64,000 nucleotides of DNA from Neobacillus sp. YX16 (GTDB lineage: Bacteria; Bacillota; Bacilli; Bacillales; Cytobacillaceae). Under the pieces are notes generated by a model, which was not told the DNA's origin, ran no database searches, and was given only the letters and a program-made list of their open reading frames with translations. Shown piece by piece: positions 1 to 8,100 of this stretch. Within the stretch, counting starts at the first letter, position 1. Each line of letters starts with the position of its first letter. The position numbers and the translations under genes were made by a program. The DNA lies in assembly GCF_030123505.1 (NCBI RefSeq), contig NZ_CP126115.1, positions 4,230,001 through 4,294,000 on the forward strand, written 5' to 3'.

Positions 1-629
1 ATAAGCGCTAAAGCCTCTTCAATTTGTCCATTTGATGCTTTTAAATCGGCCAGCAGCAAATAACAAATCCGTCCTTTTTCAGAATCGTTAAGTCCTTGTT
101 GAAAGTACTTCTCCGCTTTCTCTCTATTCCCAGTTTGCATAAATACATAACCAATCTTGTCATGTAAAGGTCGGGACGATTCTTTCACCTTTTCCAGAAG
201 TTTTTCTGCTTCCTTAAATAGCTTCATTTCTAACAAACAACGAATCTTGCAAAAATAAAGCCGTTCGACTTCTTCACCATCCTGAATGTCCTCTTGGTTT
301 TCAGCAATTGCGGCAGAAATAAGCTCATCTGCTTCTAACAGCTTTCCATTATCAAGAAGCTCCTCACAATACCAAGAAAGTGTTAAAACGCAAGGGAAAC
401 GGCGGTAAGCGTAACGAGCTATAAAAGAACTATATTGATACATCAAAAAATGGTCTGTGAACCGAATCAATACCTGAAATTCTTCTGCAGACTTTATTCT
501 GTTAAGCTTTTGTTTTATTTCAGAGTGACGCATCGATTTTAACACATGTAACTCTTGATTTATGATATCTAATGCTTGATTGTATTCTTTCTGGTCATAT
601 AAGGATTTCAGCTTTGTGATCATATCCAT
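1..629 (-). CDS. TPR-repeat protein, C-terminal part outside window
   Basis: An open frame runs on the minus strand from an ATG at 629 to the window edge without a stop (about 209 codons). The protein is rich in charged helical residues and shows helix-turn-helix repeats typical of tetratricopeptide proteins, for example the stretch ending NREKAEKYFQQGL. No catalytic motif or membrane segment is visible, so a scaffold role is inferred only from the repeats. The start is preceded by a G-rich stretch that could serve as a ribosome site, but it is not a clean one; a second ATG lies two codons inside. It diverges from ktrD. Confidence 0.7.
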   Translation of the reverse strand, partial: MDMITKLKSLYDQKEYNQALDIINQELHVLKSMRHSEIKQKLNRIKSAEEFQVLIRFTDHFLMYQYSSFIARYAYRRFPCVLTLSWYCEELLDNGKLLEADELISAAIAENQEDIQDGEEVERLYFCKIRCLLEMKLFKEAEKLLEKVKESSRPLHDKIGYVFMQTGNREKAEKYFQQGLNDSEKGRICYLLLADLKASNGQIEEALAL

Positions 630-765
630 AGTCCCCCAGGCATCCTTTGTCCTAATAATACTAGCATATATAAAAATGTCAGAAAATTCTAGTGGGAAAA
701 CTATCTTTTACTTTTAAGGGCGGTTAATATAAAATAACACTTAGATTTACATAAGGAAGGATCAA

Positions 766-2130
766 ATGAATATTTCGAGAAAGCGATTTTCTAAGAAGAA
801 AGAATTATCAACGATTCAATTAATCGTAATTTTTTACTTATCTGCTTTAATCATTTCAACATTTCTTTTAAAAATACCATTGGCACATCATGAAAATGCA
901 TCCATTAGTTTTATTGATGCCTTATTTACATCAGCTAGTGCTGTAAGTGTTACAGGTTTAAGTGTAATCTCCTTAAAAGATACCTTTAATAATTTTGGAA
1001 TATTTCTTTTGTGTATTATTCTCCAATTAGGCGGATTAGGGGTAATGTCTCTTAGCACCTTTCTTTGGATAATGATTGGTAAAAAAGTAGGATTAAGGGA
1101 ACGCCAACTGATCATGGTGGACCAAAATCAATCCAACCTATCTGGTTTGGTGCAGCTGGCAAAGAGGGTTTTTATTACCATTATTTCAGTTGAAATTATC
1201 GGAGGAATTATTTTAGGATTACGGTTCTTGAAATACTTTGACAGCTCCTTTTCAGCTTTTAAACATGGATTTTTCGGCTCCATTAGTGCCACGACAAATG
1301 CAGGATTTGATATTACCGGGGGTTCATTAATCCCTTTTAGTAATGACTACTTTGTTCAAACTGTCATCATTTTATTGATGATTATCGGAGCAATTGGTTT
1401 CCCGGTTATTGTTGAGGTTTATGAATACTTCTTAAGTTTGAAGAGTAAAAGAAGGTATCATTTCACTTTATTTACTAAATTAACTACCGCAACATTTGTC
1501 ATCTTAACCATTGTTGGCGGCATTATGATTTATTTACTCGATAGTTATCATTTCTTTGCTGATAAATCTTGGCATGAAACGTTTTTCTATTCCTTATTTA
1601 ATTCTGCCACCACTAAAAGTGCTGGGTTGGCAACGATGGATTTGAATGATTTCACACCAAGTAATCAGCTCTTTATGTCGTTATTAATGTTTATCGGCGG
1701 TTCACCGAGCAGCGCCAGCGGTGGAATCCGGACGACAACGTTTGCGATTGTATTGCTAGCGATTTACTTTTATGCACGAGGAAAAGGTTCCATTAAAGTA
1801 TTTAGACGAGAACTGCATAGTGAGGATGTGCTTAAATCCTTTATCGTAATCTCCACAGCCGCTATGCTCTGTTTAGTCTCGATATTAATCCTCTCTATTA
1901 CGGAAAAAGGTACCTTGATTCAAGTAATCTTTGAAGTTACATCAGCGTTTGGAACGAATGGATTGTCGATGGGCTTAACACCCATGCTAACAACATTTGG
2001 GAAAATCCTGATAATCTTATTAATGTTTATCGGACGTTTGGGGATTGTAACCTGCTTACTGATTCTAAGAGGCAAAGATACTAGCCAGGAGAAAATTCAT
2101 TATCCGAAAGAAAAAGTTACCATTGGTTGA
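766..2130 (+). CDS. ktrD: KtrB/KtrD-type potassium channel subunit
   Basis: This is a 454-residue polytopic membrane protein of the TrkH/KtrB family, which forms the ion-conducting part of sodium-dependent potassium uptake systems. The family has four M1-P-M2 repeats, each with a filter glycine; regions such as SVTGLS, TTNAGFD and SAFGTNGLS fit these filter loops. An AAGGAAGG ribosome site precedes the ATG. No cytosolic RCK subunit (KtrA/KtrC) lies next to it, which matches the stand-alone ktrD gene of Bacillus. A rho-independent terminator follows directly. The choice of KtrD over KtrB rests on this gene context. Confidence 0.85.
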   Translation: MNISRKRFSKKKELSTIQLIVIFYLSALIISTFLLKIPLAHHENASISFIDALFTSASAVSVTGLSVISLKDTFNNFGIFLLCIILQLGGLGVMSLSTFLWIMIGKKVGLRERQLIMVDQNQSNLSGLVQLAKRVFITIISVEIIGGIILGLRFLKYFDSSFSAFKHGFFGSISATTNAGFDITGGSLIPFSNDYFVQTVIILLMIIGAIGFPVIVEVYEYFLSLKSKRRYHFTLFTKLTTATFVILTIVGGIMIYLLDSYHFFADKSWHETFFYSLFNSATTKSAGLATMDLNDFTPSNQLFMSLLMFIGGSPSSASGGIRTTTFAIVLLAIYFYARGKGSIKVFRRELHSEDVLKSFIVISTAAMLCLVSILILSITEKGTLIQVIFEVTSAFGTNGLSMGLTPMLTTFGKILIILLMFIGRLGIVTCLLILRGKDTSQEKIHYPKEKVTIG

Positions 2131-2159
2131 AAAAACAGGGAAAATTTCCCTGTTTTTTT
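2131..2159 (+). terminator. Terminator of ktrD
   Basis: Inverted repeat AAACAGGGAAA/TTTCCCTGTTT with a run of seven Ts directly after the ktrD stop codon. Confidence 0.85.
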
Positions 2160-2249
2160 GTATGGTTTTTTATATGGAATCAGAGGCATCACATATATAT
2201 TTCATTTAACGCAGATATATCTATTTATCGCGGATATGTAGCTAAATCA

Positions 2250-2281
2250 AAAAAATAAACCCGCTAATTTTAGCGGGTTTA
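2250..2281 (-). terminator. Terminator of the COG2509 flavoprotein gene
   Basis: Stem AAACCCGCTA/TAGCGGGTTT at 2257-2280. On the minus strand it is followed by ATTTTTTT. The stem overlaps the stop codon of the gene. Confidence 0.85.
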
Positions 2282-3745
2282 TGCCATTACTACTTCTTTT
2301 TCACGCTCGGTTGTAGCTTTTTTGATGATATCTCTTGCAATCCAGACCCCGCATGCACTTGCTTGAGCAAGACCGCGGGTAATTCCTGCGCCATCTCCGC
2401 CGACATACAAACCGCTGATTTCTGATTCAAAACGGTCATTGAGTTTTGGTCGTGCAGAGTAGAATTTCGCTTCCACTCCGTAGAATAATGTGTGCTCTGA
2501 AGCTAATCCTGGTGTAATTTGATTTAACGCCTCGGTCATCTCAATTAAACTCTTAAGAGTATTATACGGTAGTACCAGTCCAAGATCCCCTGGAACCGCC
2601 TCTTTAAGAGTAGGCTCGATGAATCCCTCTTTAATTCTTCTATCCGTTGAACGACGACCTTTTAAGATATCTCCATATTTTTGGACAATTAAGCCGCCAT
2701 TTGAAAGGGCGTTTGCAAGGCGTGATACTTCATGCGCGTATTCGGTCGGCTTATCGAAAGGTTCTGAAAATGTATGAGATACAAGCAAGGCAAAGTTGGT
2801 ATTTGGACTTCCAAGCTTCGGATCCTTATAGGCATGGCCATTTGCAAGCATGATACCAGAGTGATTTTCAACGACAACATGTCCGGAAGGATTGCTGCAA
2901 AACGTCCGTACTCGTGTTCCAACGGATGTATTGAAAATAAATTTCCCTTCGTACAAATTGTCATTGATTTCTTTCATAACAATGTCAGACGTCTCTACAC
3001 GAACGCCGATATCTACTTGATTACTAGTCATTTTCAGGCGACGTGACTTAAGAATCTCAGTCAGCCATTTCGAACCATCACGACCTGGAGTAATAACGAC
3101 CTTATCTGCATAAATGTCCTTATCACCTTTCAGCTTGATTCCTTTTACAACATACCCATCAGGAGTTCTTTCAGTAATTAAATCCTGGACTTCTGTTTTA
3201 TATGACATTTCAATTTTATCATTTAAGTATTCAAAGATACTTTTCATAATTTTTAAATTTTGTTCGGTTCCAAGGTGACGAACCTGTGCACGTAATAGTT
3301 TTAAACCTGCTGCATAGCCGCGGCGCTCGATATCCTTAACTTTATCTGTAAGTGGATCGGTAATACTTTCTGTTGCACCATGACTTAAATTTATAGAATC
3401 AACATATTTAATCAAATCGACAACTTGAGAATCTGGAAGATAATCCGTCATCCAACCCCCAAATTCGCTCGTGATATTAAACTTTCCATCTGAGTACGCG
3501 CCTGCACCACCGAAGCCTGCAGTGATTGAACACGCTGGTAAACATCCTGCAAACTCTTTCTTGCCCGCTGCTGGAGGACATTTCTCAATTTTATTTTCTA
3601 GAATTGGACAATTTCTCCGATAAATATCATGCCCCTTATCCACCAACAGCACCTTTGCGTTCGGCATTTTTAGTGTAAGTTCATAGCAGGTAAAAATCCC
3701 CGCTGGGCCTGCACCCACTACTATAACATCATATCTATTTTCCAT
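2279..3745 (-). CDS. FAD-dependent oxidoreductase (COG2509 family)
   Basis: A 488-residue flavoprotein. The N-terminus carries a dinucleotide-binding fold, VVVGAGPAGIFTCYEL, with the GxGxxG signature and a following acidic residue (LLVDKG). The C-terminal part has a second FAD motif, GLYVGGDGAGITRGLAQA. This matches the uncharacterised FAD-dependent dehydrogenases of COG2509; substrate and physiological role are not known. The start is the ATG at 3745 because TTGGAGG sits eight bases upstream; a longer frame beginning at 3760 would start inside that ribosome site. It is a single-gene unit with its own terminator. Confidence 0.85.
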   Translation of the reverse strand: MENRYDVIVVGAGPAGIFTCYELTLKMPNAKVLLVDKGHDIYRRNCPILENKIEKCPPAAGKKEFAGCLPACSITAGFGGAGAYSDGKFNITSEFGGWMTDYLPDSQVVDLIKYVDSINLSHGATESITDPLTDKVKDIERRGYAAGLKLLRAQVRHLGTEQNLKIMKSIFEYLNDKIEMSYKTEVQDLITERTPDGYVVKGIKLKGDKDIYADKVVITPGRDGSKWLTEILKSRRLKMTSNQVDIGVRVETSDIVMKEINDNLYEGKFIFNTSVGTRVRTFCSNPSGHVVVENHSGIMLANGHAYKDPKLGSPNTNFALLVSHTFSEPFDKPTEYAHEVSRLANALSNGGLIVQKYGDILKGRRSTDRRIKEGFIEPTLKEAVPGDLGLVLPYNTLKSLIEMTEALNQITPGLASEHTLFYGVEAKFYSARPKLNDRFESEISGLYVGGDGAGITRGLAQASACGVWIARDIIKKATTEREKEVVMA

Positions 3746-3886
3746 TGTCCAAACCTCCAAGACGTATGTATTTACTTAACCCTTGGTAAATATATCAGAG
3801 ATTATTCTCCCCGTCAATAATAAAAGCGAACTATAAATAAAAATAAATCACTATTGTTCGTGTTTAGCTTGTTTTTAGAAAATAAC

Positions 3887-3919
3887 AAAAAAACTCAGGC
3901 TTTTCACCTGAGTCTTTTA
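3887..3919 (-). terminator. Terminator of the yjcZ-like gene
   Basis: Minus-strand stem GACTCAGG/CCTGAGT around a short loop, followed by seven Ts, just after the stop of the small gene at 3924. Confidence 0.8.
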
Positions 3920-3923
3920 GTGG

Positions 3924-4073
3924 TTAGCACCAGCTAGCGCCGATGATAATTAATAGAATAAACAACACCACGATTAATACGAAAGTGCCATATCCATAAC
4001 CACATCCACCTACAACTGGTGCTGCATAACCAAATCCACAACAATCTTGACCACCAAATCCATGTCCATACAT
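3924..4073 (-). CDS. YjcZ-family small sporulation protein
   Basis: A 49-residue gene on the minus strand. The first 30 residues are rich in Gly, Tyr and Cys ([19 protein letters not shown] at the start). The rest is one hydrophobic segment, [19 protein letters not shown]. This layout is diagnostic of the YjcZ/sporulation small membrane protein family seen in spore-forming Bacillaceae. AAGGAG lies upstream of the ATG and a strong terminator follows the stop, so the gene is a complete unit. The function of the family is not established. Confidence 0.85.
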   Translation of the reverse strand: MYGHGFGGQDCCGFGYAAPVVGGCGYGYGTFVLIVVLFILLIIIGASWC

Positions 4074-4132
4074 ACCTATTCACTCCTTAAGGTTTTTTAT
4101 CTGTTAACACTCTTACTTTATGTATTAGGTAC

Positions 4133-4160
4133 TTGACCTGTCTGTGCATTCGCCTATATT
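4133..4160 (+). promoter_or_regulatory. Sigma-A promoter of the DUF502 gene
   Basis: -35 TTGACC (4133-4138) and -10 TATATT (4155-4160) with a 16-base spacer. Transcription should start near 4167. An ATG at 4161 would then be outside the transcript, which supports translation from the ATG at 4194. Confidence 0.75.
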
Positions 4161-4193
4161 ATGAGAATCAATCATAAAATTGTAGGTGATAAA

Positions 4194-4784
4194 ATGAAAA
4201 CTCTCTTGAAGAGCTTTGTTAACGGTATTTTGACCATTGTTCCCATTATTCTTGTAATCTTTGTTATTTACAAAACGTTTCTGTTCCTCGATGGACTGCT
4301 CGGAAACACATTAAGACCTTATTTAAAGGATGATTATATTCCTGGGATTGGATTGCTGACGACGATTGTTTTAATTACGCTGTTAGGCTGGCTATCTACA
4401 AAGTTTGTTACCGGAAGCATTATCAGACTCATTGATAAATGGCTTGAAAAAATTCCTGTTGTAAAAACGATCTATTCTGTAATAAAAGATACGGTTCAAT
4501 CCTTTTTGGGCGAGAAAAAGTCTTTTTCAAAAGTGGCGCTTGTTGTCATTCCTGGAACGGAAATGAGAAGTATGGGGTTTATTACTGCTGAACAGTTGGA
4601 GGATTTTTACAGTCCTCTTAAGGACCATGTAGCTGTTTATGTTCCACAAACCTTTCAAGTTGCCGGATTTACTTTCTTAATACCAAAGGAGCAAGTCGAA
4701 ATTATCGATGTTAAACCTGAGGATGCAATGAAATTTATTCTTTCAGGTGGAATGACCTCCACTTCTAAAGCAAAAGGAAAATAA
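4194..4784 (+). CDS. DUF502 family membrane protein
   Basis: A 196-residue protein with two N-terminal membrane segments, GILTIVPIILVIFVIYKTFLF and LLTTIVLITLLGWL. A soluble domain follows, containing IPVVKTIYSVIKDTVQ and a VPQTFQVAGFTFLIPKEQV stretch typical of DUF502. The family is widespread but uncharacterised; a membrane or envelope role is all that can be said. The start at 4194 has AGGTGAT upstream and fits the promoter at 4133-4160; the frame extends to an earlier ATG at 4161 with no ribosome site. It converges with msrB over a shared terminator. Confidence 0.85.
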   Translation: MKTLLKSFVNGILTIVPIILVIFVIYKTFLFLDGLLGNTLRPYLKDDYIPGIGLLTTIVLITLLGWLSTKFVTGSIIRLIDKWLEKIPVVKTIYSVIKDTVQSFLGEKKSFSKVALVVIPGTEMRSMGFITAEQLEDFYSPLKDHVAVYVPQTFQVAGFTFLIPKEQVEIIDVKPEDAMKFILSGGMTSTSKAKGK

Positions 4785-4785
4785 G

Positions 4786-4811
4786 AAAAGCCGCGAATCG
4801 CGGCCTTTTTA
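4786..4811 (+). terminator. Terminator between DUF502 gene and msrB
   Basis: Stem GCCGCG/CGCGGC at 4790-4804 with Ts on the plus side and As before it, so it may stop transcription from both sides. Confidence 0.8.
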
Positions 4812-5243
4812 ATTCTCGTCAAATAGCTTCTTATAAGCTCCGTATCCTTGCTCATCTAATTCCTCTTTGGGAATAAAACGTAAGGCTGCAGAATTAATGC
4901 AGTAGCGCAATCCATTTGGTCCTGGTCCGTCATCGAAGACATGACCTAAATGGGAATCTGCGGATTTGCTTCTAACTTCTGTCCTTATCATAAAATGGCT
5001 GTTATCCTCTTTTTCGATTACTTCTTCCTCAACAATTGGCTTGGTAAAACTCGGCCATCCGCACCCTGCATCGTATTTATCAAGTGAGCTAAATAGCGGC
5101 TTTCCAGAAACGAGATCTACATAAATTCCATCTCTCGTTTCATTCCAATATTCGTTTCGAAAAGGAGGCTCAGTTCCGTTATTTTGCGTTACCTCATACT
5201 GAATCGGTGATAATACTTTCTTTAACTGTTCTTTATTTTTCAC
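4809..5243 (-). CDS. msrB: Peptide-methionine (R)-S-oxide reductase
   Basis: This enzyme reduces the R epimer of methionine sulfoxide in proteins. The 144-residue protein has the MsrB core, including CGWPSF (Cys61) and [17 protein letters not shown]. The catalytic cysteine is Cys115 in [12 protein letters not shown]. The CxxC pairs that bind zinc in many MsrB enzymes are absent, as in B. subtilis MsrB. The gene starts inside the end of msrA (11-base overlap), so the two are translated together. Confidence 0.95.
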   Translation of the reverse strand: MKNKEQLKKVLSPIQYEVTQNNGTEPPFRNEYWNETRDGIYVDLVSGKPLFSSLDKYDAGCGWPSFTKPIVEEEVIEKEDNSHFMIRTEVRSKSADSHLGHVFDDGPGPNGLRYCINSAALRFIPKEELDEQGYGAYKKLFDEN

Positions 5244-5775
5244 TTTTCTCCCTCCAATGTGCCTGGATAAATCCAGCTCTCCCTGATCCTACATGATAAC
5301 TTTCATAATGAGCTTTATTTTTCTTATAGTAATGCTGATGGTACTCTTCTGCTGGATAGAAGGTTTTTGCTGGTAAAATCGGCGTTACTACAGGTTTTGT
5401 GAAGCGTCCGCTATCCTGTAAAACTTGCTTTGACTGTTCAGCAAGATCTTTTTGTTTTTCATTATGATAAAAAATCGCTGTTTGATAAGACTGACCCCTG
5501 TCGTAAAATTGACCGCCAGGATCAGTCGGGTCGATTTGCTGCCAATATAATTCAAGCAGTCTTTCATATGGAAAAATTTCTGGATTAAATGTAATTTGAA
5601 CAGCTTCATAATGCCCTGTTGACTCCGAACAAACCTGTTGATATGTAGGGTTCTCGACGTGTCCGCCGGTATATCCAGAGATAACACTAATAATTCCCGG
5701 CTGCTCATCAAATGGCTTCACCATACACCAAAAACAGCCGCCCGCGAACGTAGCCTGTTGTTTACTTTCTTCCAT
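5233..5775 (-). CDS. msrA: Peptide-methionine (S)-S-oxide reductase
   Basis: This enzyme reduces the S epimer of methionine sulfoxide and complements MsrB, so the pair repairs both forms of oxidised methionine. The signature GGCFWC gives catalytic Cys14; [21 protein letters not shown] and the C-terminal HQHYYKKN stretch are also typical. Length is 180 residues. The ATG at 5775 is preferred over a GTG at 5784 because AAAGGGG lies nine bases upstream of it. First gene of the msrA-msrB operon. Confidence 0.95.
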   Translation of the reverse strand: MEESKQQATFAGGCFWCMVKPFDEQPGIISVISGYTGGHVENPTYQQVCSESTGHYEAVQITFNPEIFPYERLLELYWQQIDPTDPGGQFYDRGQSYQTAIFYHNEKQKDLAEQSKQVLQDSGRFTKPVVTPILPAKTFYPAEEYHQHYYKKNKAHYESYHVGSGRAGFIQAHWREKSEK

Positions 5776-5901
5776 GATACCCACCCCTTTGGAATTTATT
5801 TGCCTTGATAATGAGTATACCGAAACTCTTTGTAGAAATACAATTTGCTGATTAAATCAAAAGAAAATTTCCTTATTTTAATAAAATCCTAACAACACGC
5901 A

Positions 5902-5931
5902 CAAAAGCCGAACCAATCTCCAGGTTCGGCC
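5902..5931 (-). terminator. Terminator of rsgA
   Basis: Stem GCCGAACC/GGTTCGGC (5907-5930), followed on the minus strand by TTTTGT, a few bases after the rsgA stop codon. Confidence 0.8.
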
Positions 5932-5939
5932 GCAATCTT

Positions 5940-7010
5940 CTACTTAATTTTCTTTTTTTGTCGCGTTTGTTTTGTGATGTTCTTCCACTTTTTCTGTTCT
6001 TCTGTTTGCGCCCGTTTGTCGGCTTTTCTTTGGATATAGGCGAGTTCTTTTTGCAGCTTGTTGTAGCTGGTTAAGCGTCCTGAATCCATCGTTCCTTCTT
6101 CAATGGCCTCCAAAACCGCACAGCCCGGCTCATCCTTATGCTTACAATCCCTGAATCGGCACATTTCACCTAACTCATCAATATCAGAGAACGTTTCAGT
6201 TAAACCATCTGCACTTTCCCAAAGCTGTATTTCTCGCATTCCTGGAGTGTCGATCAAGACACTGCCATTTGGCAATAATACCATTTCGCGGTGCGTGGTG
6301 GTGTGGCGGCCCTTGTCATCCCCTTCACGAATCTCCTTGACTGCCTGCTTATCAGATCCCAATAACAAATTTGTTAAGGTTGACTTTCCTACCCCCGATG
6401 AACCCAATAATGCAATGGTTTTTCCAGGCTGTAAGTAAGGTTCAAGCTCTTCAATTCCACTCTTCATTTCAGCACTAATTGCTATCACTGGTACTCCGCC
6501 AAAAGCGATGGCTTCAACTTCTGCAAGCTTCTCTTCAATATTTTCACATAAGTCTGCCTTACTTAAGACTATAACTGGATTTGCACCGCTTTCCCATGTG
6601 AGCAGCAGATAGCGTTCAATTCTTCTTAAGTTAAGGTCGTCATTCAGTGAGTTTACAAGAAAAACCGTATCCACATTCGCCGCAACAATTTGTTCTTCAG
6701 CCGTTCTCCCTGCCGATTTACGAGAAAACTTGCTGAACCGCGGCATTACCGAATAAATTGTACCTTTACCTTCTTCCACCCGGGGCTTCAGCATGACCCA
6801 ATCCCCGACCGCAGGATAATCGTCACGATTGATCGCTTCAAAGTTAAATTTTCCAGAAACCTCGCAAAGTAGTTCTCCATGCTCCGTCCATACACGATAC
6901 ATATGCTTATGTTCTAGAGCCACACGACCAATAATCATCTCTTCACTATGTTTTTGCGCTAAAAAATCGTTATTTATTTTTTCAGTTAATCCAATATTGG
7001 TTAAATTCAT
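5940..7010 (-). CDS. rsgA: Ribosome small-subunit GTPase RsgA
   Basis: A 356-residue circularly permuted GTPase that acts late in 30S subunit maturation. An N-terminal OB-like domain is followed by G4 LSKADL (about 149-154), the P-loop GSSGVGKST (203-211) and G3 DTPG (254-257). A zinc-binding knuckle uses Cys284, Cys289, His291 and Cys297. It is longer than the usual ~300-residue Bacillus RsgA (YloQ), so it may be a second paralogue; this cannot be settled from the window. The ATG at 7010 is chosen because GGAGG lies seven bases upstream. The leader appears to contain a transcription attenuator, described separately. Confidence 0.92.
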   Translation of the reverse strand: MNLTNIGLTEKINNDFLAQKHSEEMIIGRVALEHKHMYRVWTEHGELLCEVSGKFNFEAINRDDYPAVGDWVMLKPRVEEGKGTIYSVMPRFSKFSRKSAGRTAEEQIVAANVDTVFLVNSLNDDLNLRRIERYLLLTWESGANPVIVLSKADLCENIEEKLAEVEAIAFGGVPVIAISAEMKSGIEELEPYLQPGKTIALLGSSGVGKSTLTNLLLGSDKQAVKEIREGDDKGRHTTTHREMVLLPNGSVLIDTPGMREIQLWESADGLTETFSDIDELGEMCRFRDCKHKDEPGCAVLEAIEEGTMDSGRLTSYNKLQKELAYIQRKADKRAQTEEQKKWKNITKQTRQKKKIK

Positions 7011-7033
7011 CCATATTCCTCCAAAAATTCGCA

Positions 7034-7069
7034 TAATAAAAAACCATAGGCAACACAGCCCATGGTTTT
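7034..7069 (-). terminator. Leader terminator upstream of rsgA (attenuator)
   Basis: On the minus strand AAAACCATGGGC pairs with GCCTATGGTTTT (12 pairs, one G-U) around loop TGTGTT, followed by TTTTTTATT. It lies between the leader peptide and rsgA, so it would stop transcription before the gene. Its 5 prime arm and loop contain GGGCTGTG, which can instead pair with the upstream CACAGCCC. Confidence 0.8.
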
Positions 7070-7187
7070 ATTCGCAAAAGGAATAATGGGTATAGATTCC
7101 CCTACCTGGTGAATCTGCGGGCTGTGCAAAGGATATTGAAACTAACGGCAATTAACGTATTTTCATTTAACATTACACTTCACCCGC
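7054..7187 (-). promoter_or_regulatory. Antiterminator and anti-antiterminator pairing segments
   Basis: Three segments on the minus strand compete. Segment 1, GCGGGT (7187-7182), overlaps the leader ribosome site. Segment 2, CACAGCCCGC (7126-7117), lies in leader codons 16-19. Segment 3, GGGCTGTG (7061-7054), lies in the terminator hairpin. Pairing 1:2 (six pairs) leaves the terminator free to form. Pairing 2:3 (eight Watson-Crick pairs plus flanking G-U) disrupts it. This is read from complementarity only; no folding energy was computed. Confidence 0.65.
7102..7173 (-). CDS. Putative rsgA leader peptide
   Basis: A 23-codon reading frame on the minus strand, starting ATG at 7173 and ending TAG at 7104-7102, with the C-terminal residues CTARRFTR. 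A ribosome site, GGCGGGTGAAG, precedes the ATG. It lies between a good promoter and the intrinsic terminator ahead of rsgA, and its codons 16-19 contain the antiterminator strand. No similarity to a known leader peptide is recognised. The role as a translation sensor is inferred from this layout. Confidence 0.6.
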   Translation of the reverse strand: MLNENTLIAVSFNILCTARRFTR

Positions 7188-7207
7188 CTTCCGACTTATT
7201 TGTAATA

Positions 7208-7236
7208 AGTATATGTTAACTTTATCCATTTGTAAA
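7208..7236 (-). promoter_or_regulatory. Promoter of the rsgA leader
   Basis: Minus strand: -35 TTTACA (7236-7231), 17-base spacer, -10 TATACT (7213-7208). The predicted start near 7201 gives a leader of about 190 bases before rsgA. Confidence 0.7.
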
Positions 7237-7317
7237 CAAAAAATCAGAATATAGACACCCACCTAAACATGCTTGAATAAATTAATTTGTAAAGAACGAA
7301 AGAAAGGAGCGAAGGGT

Positions 7318-8064
7318 ATGTCTGGAAATAGAAATCATTCTGATTATCTTCAACGAGCTGCAATGTATGATCTGTTGGCTCACAATTATAAATACTCTAA
7401 TCCAAACCTACACATGCAATACTATTTGAAACACCTAAAATATATGAATAAAGCGATGACGGAACGTAATATACAACAATCTCAAACTGAAGGCAGGGTC
7501 CGGTTCCTTCATACTTCACCTGATGCCCCCGAGGTTGACATTTATATCAATGGTCAAATGAAAGTGAAACGCCTTCCTTTTAGAGTGGCTAGCAATTATC
7601 TGCCATTGAAGCCTGGAAAGTATCATATTGATATTTACCCAACCGGAAACTCGGTAGATAGTATACTCAATAAAAAGATTACCGTTGAACCTGATAAATC
7701 GTATACGCTGGCAATCATCGACCCGGTTAAAAAAATGCGCCTGCTTCCATACCTAAATCAACCGCAAGTGCCAATGAATGAATCAAAAATACGTTTTCTG
7801 CATTTGTCACCGGATACAGGAGCTTTAGATATTGCTGTTAAAGACCGGGATGTAGTCTTTCCGAATATCTCATACAAACAGACTACAGACTATCTAGGTA
7901 TTATGCCGATGACTGTGGATTTAGAGGTTCGAGAGGCTGGAACGAAAAACATCGTCCTGCCAATGCCAAAAGCACAGTTTCGTCCAAATGAAACCTATAC
8001 CATTGTATTAATTGGTCTTTCAAACGAAGAGCCTAAATTACAAGCGATGATTTTGAAGGATTAA
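7318..8064 (+). CDS. DUF4397 domain protein
   Basis: A 248-residue protein with two DUF4397 repeats. Each begins with a (V/I)RFLH(T/L)SPD motif: VRFLHTSPDAPEVDIYING at roughly residue 60 and IRFLHLSPDTGALDIAV at roughly 160. The domain is a beta-rich module common in bacterial envelope and extracellular proteins, with no known activity. No signal peptide is visible here; the N-terminus is polar and tyrosine-rich. The ATG at 7318 has AAAGGAG upstream; an in-frame TTG at 7273 has none. It diverges from rsgA and has its own terminator. Confidence 0.8.
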   Translation: MSGNRNHSDYLQRAAMYDLLAHNYKYSNPNLHMQYYLKHLKYMNKAMTERNIQQSQTEGRVRFLHTSPDAPEVDIYINGQMKVKRLPFRVASNYLPLKPGKYHIDIYPTGNSVDSILNKKITVEPDKSYTLAIIDPVKKMRLLPYLNQPQVPMNESKIRFLHLSPDTGALDIAVKDRDVVFPNISYKQTTDYLGIMPMTVDLEVREAGTKNIVLPMPKAQFRPNETYTIVLIGLSNEEPKLQAMILKD

Positions 8065-8065
8065 A

Positions 8066-8100
8066 AAATAAGGTGTCTCACGTATGTGAGCCACCTTATT
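8066..8100 (+). terminator. Terminator between DUF4397 gene and ypmS
   Basis: Stem AAGGTGTCTCAC/GTGAGCCACCTT with a one-base bulge or mismatch, A-rich before and T-rich after; usable from both sides. Confidence 0.8.

Noticed and set aside
888..1115. Minus-strand reading frame inside ktrD
   Set aside because: Shadow of a membrane-protein gene in another frame, without ribosome site or family match.
2647..3046. Overlapping frames on both strands within the COG2509 flavoprotein gene
   Set aside because: All lie inside a gene with clear motifs; none has a ribosome site.
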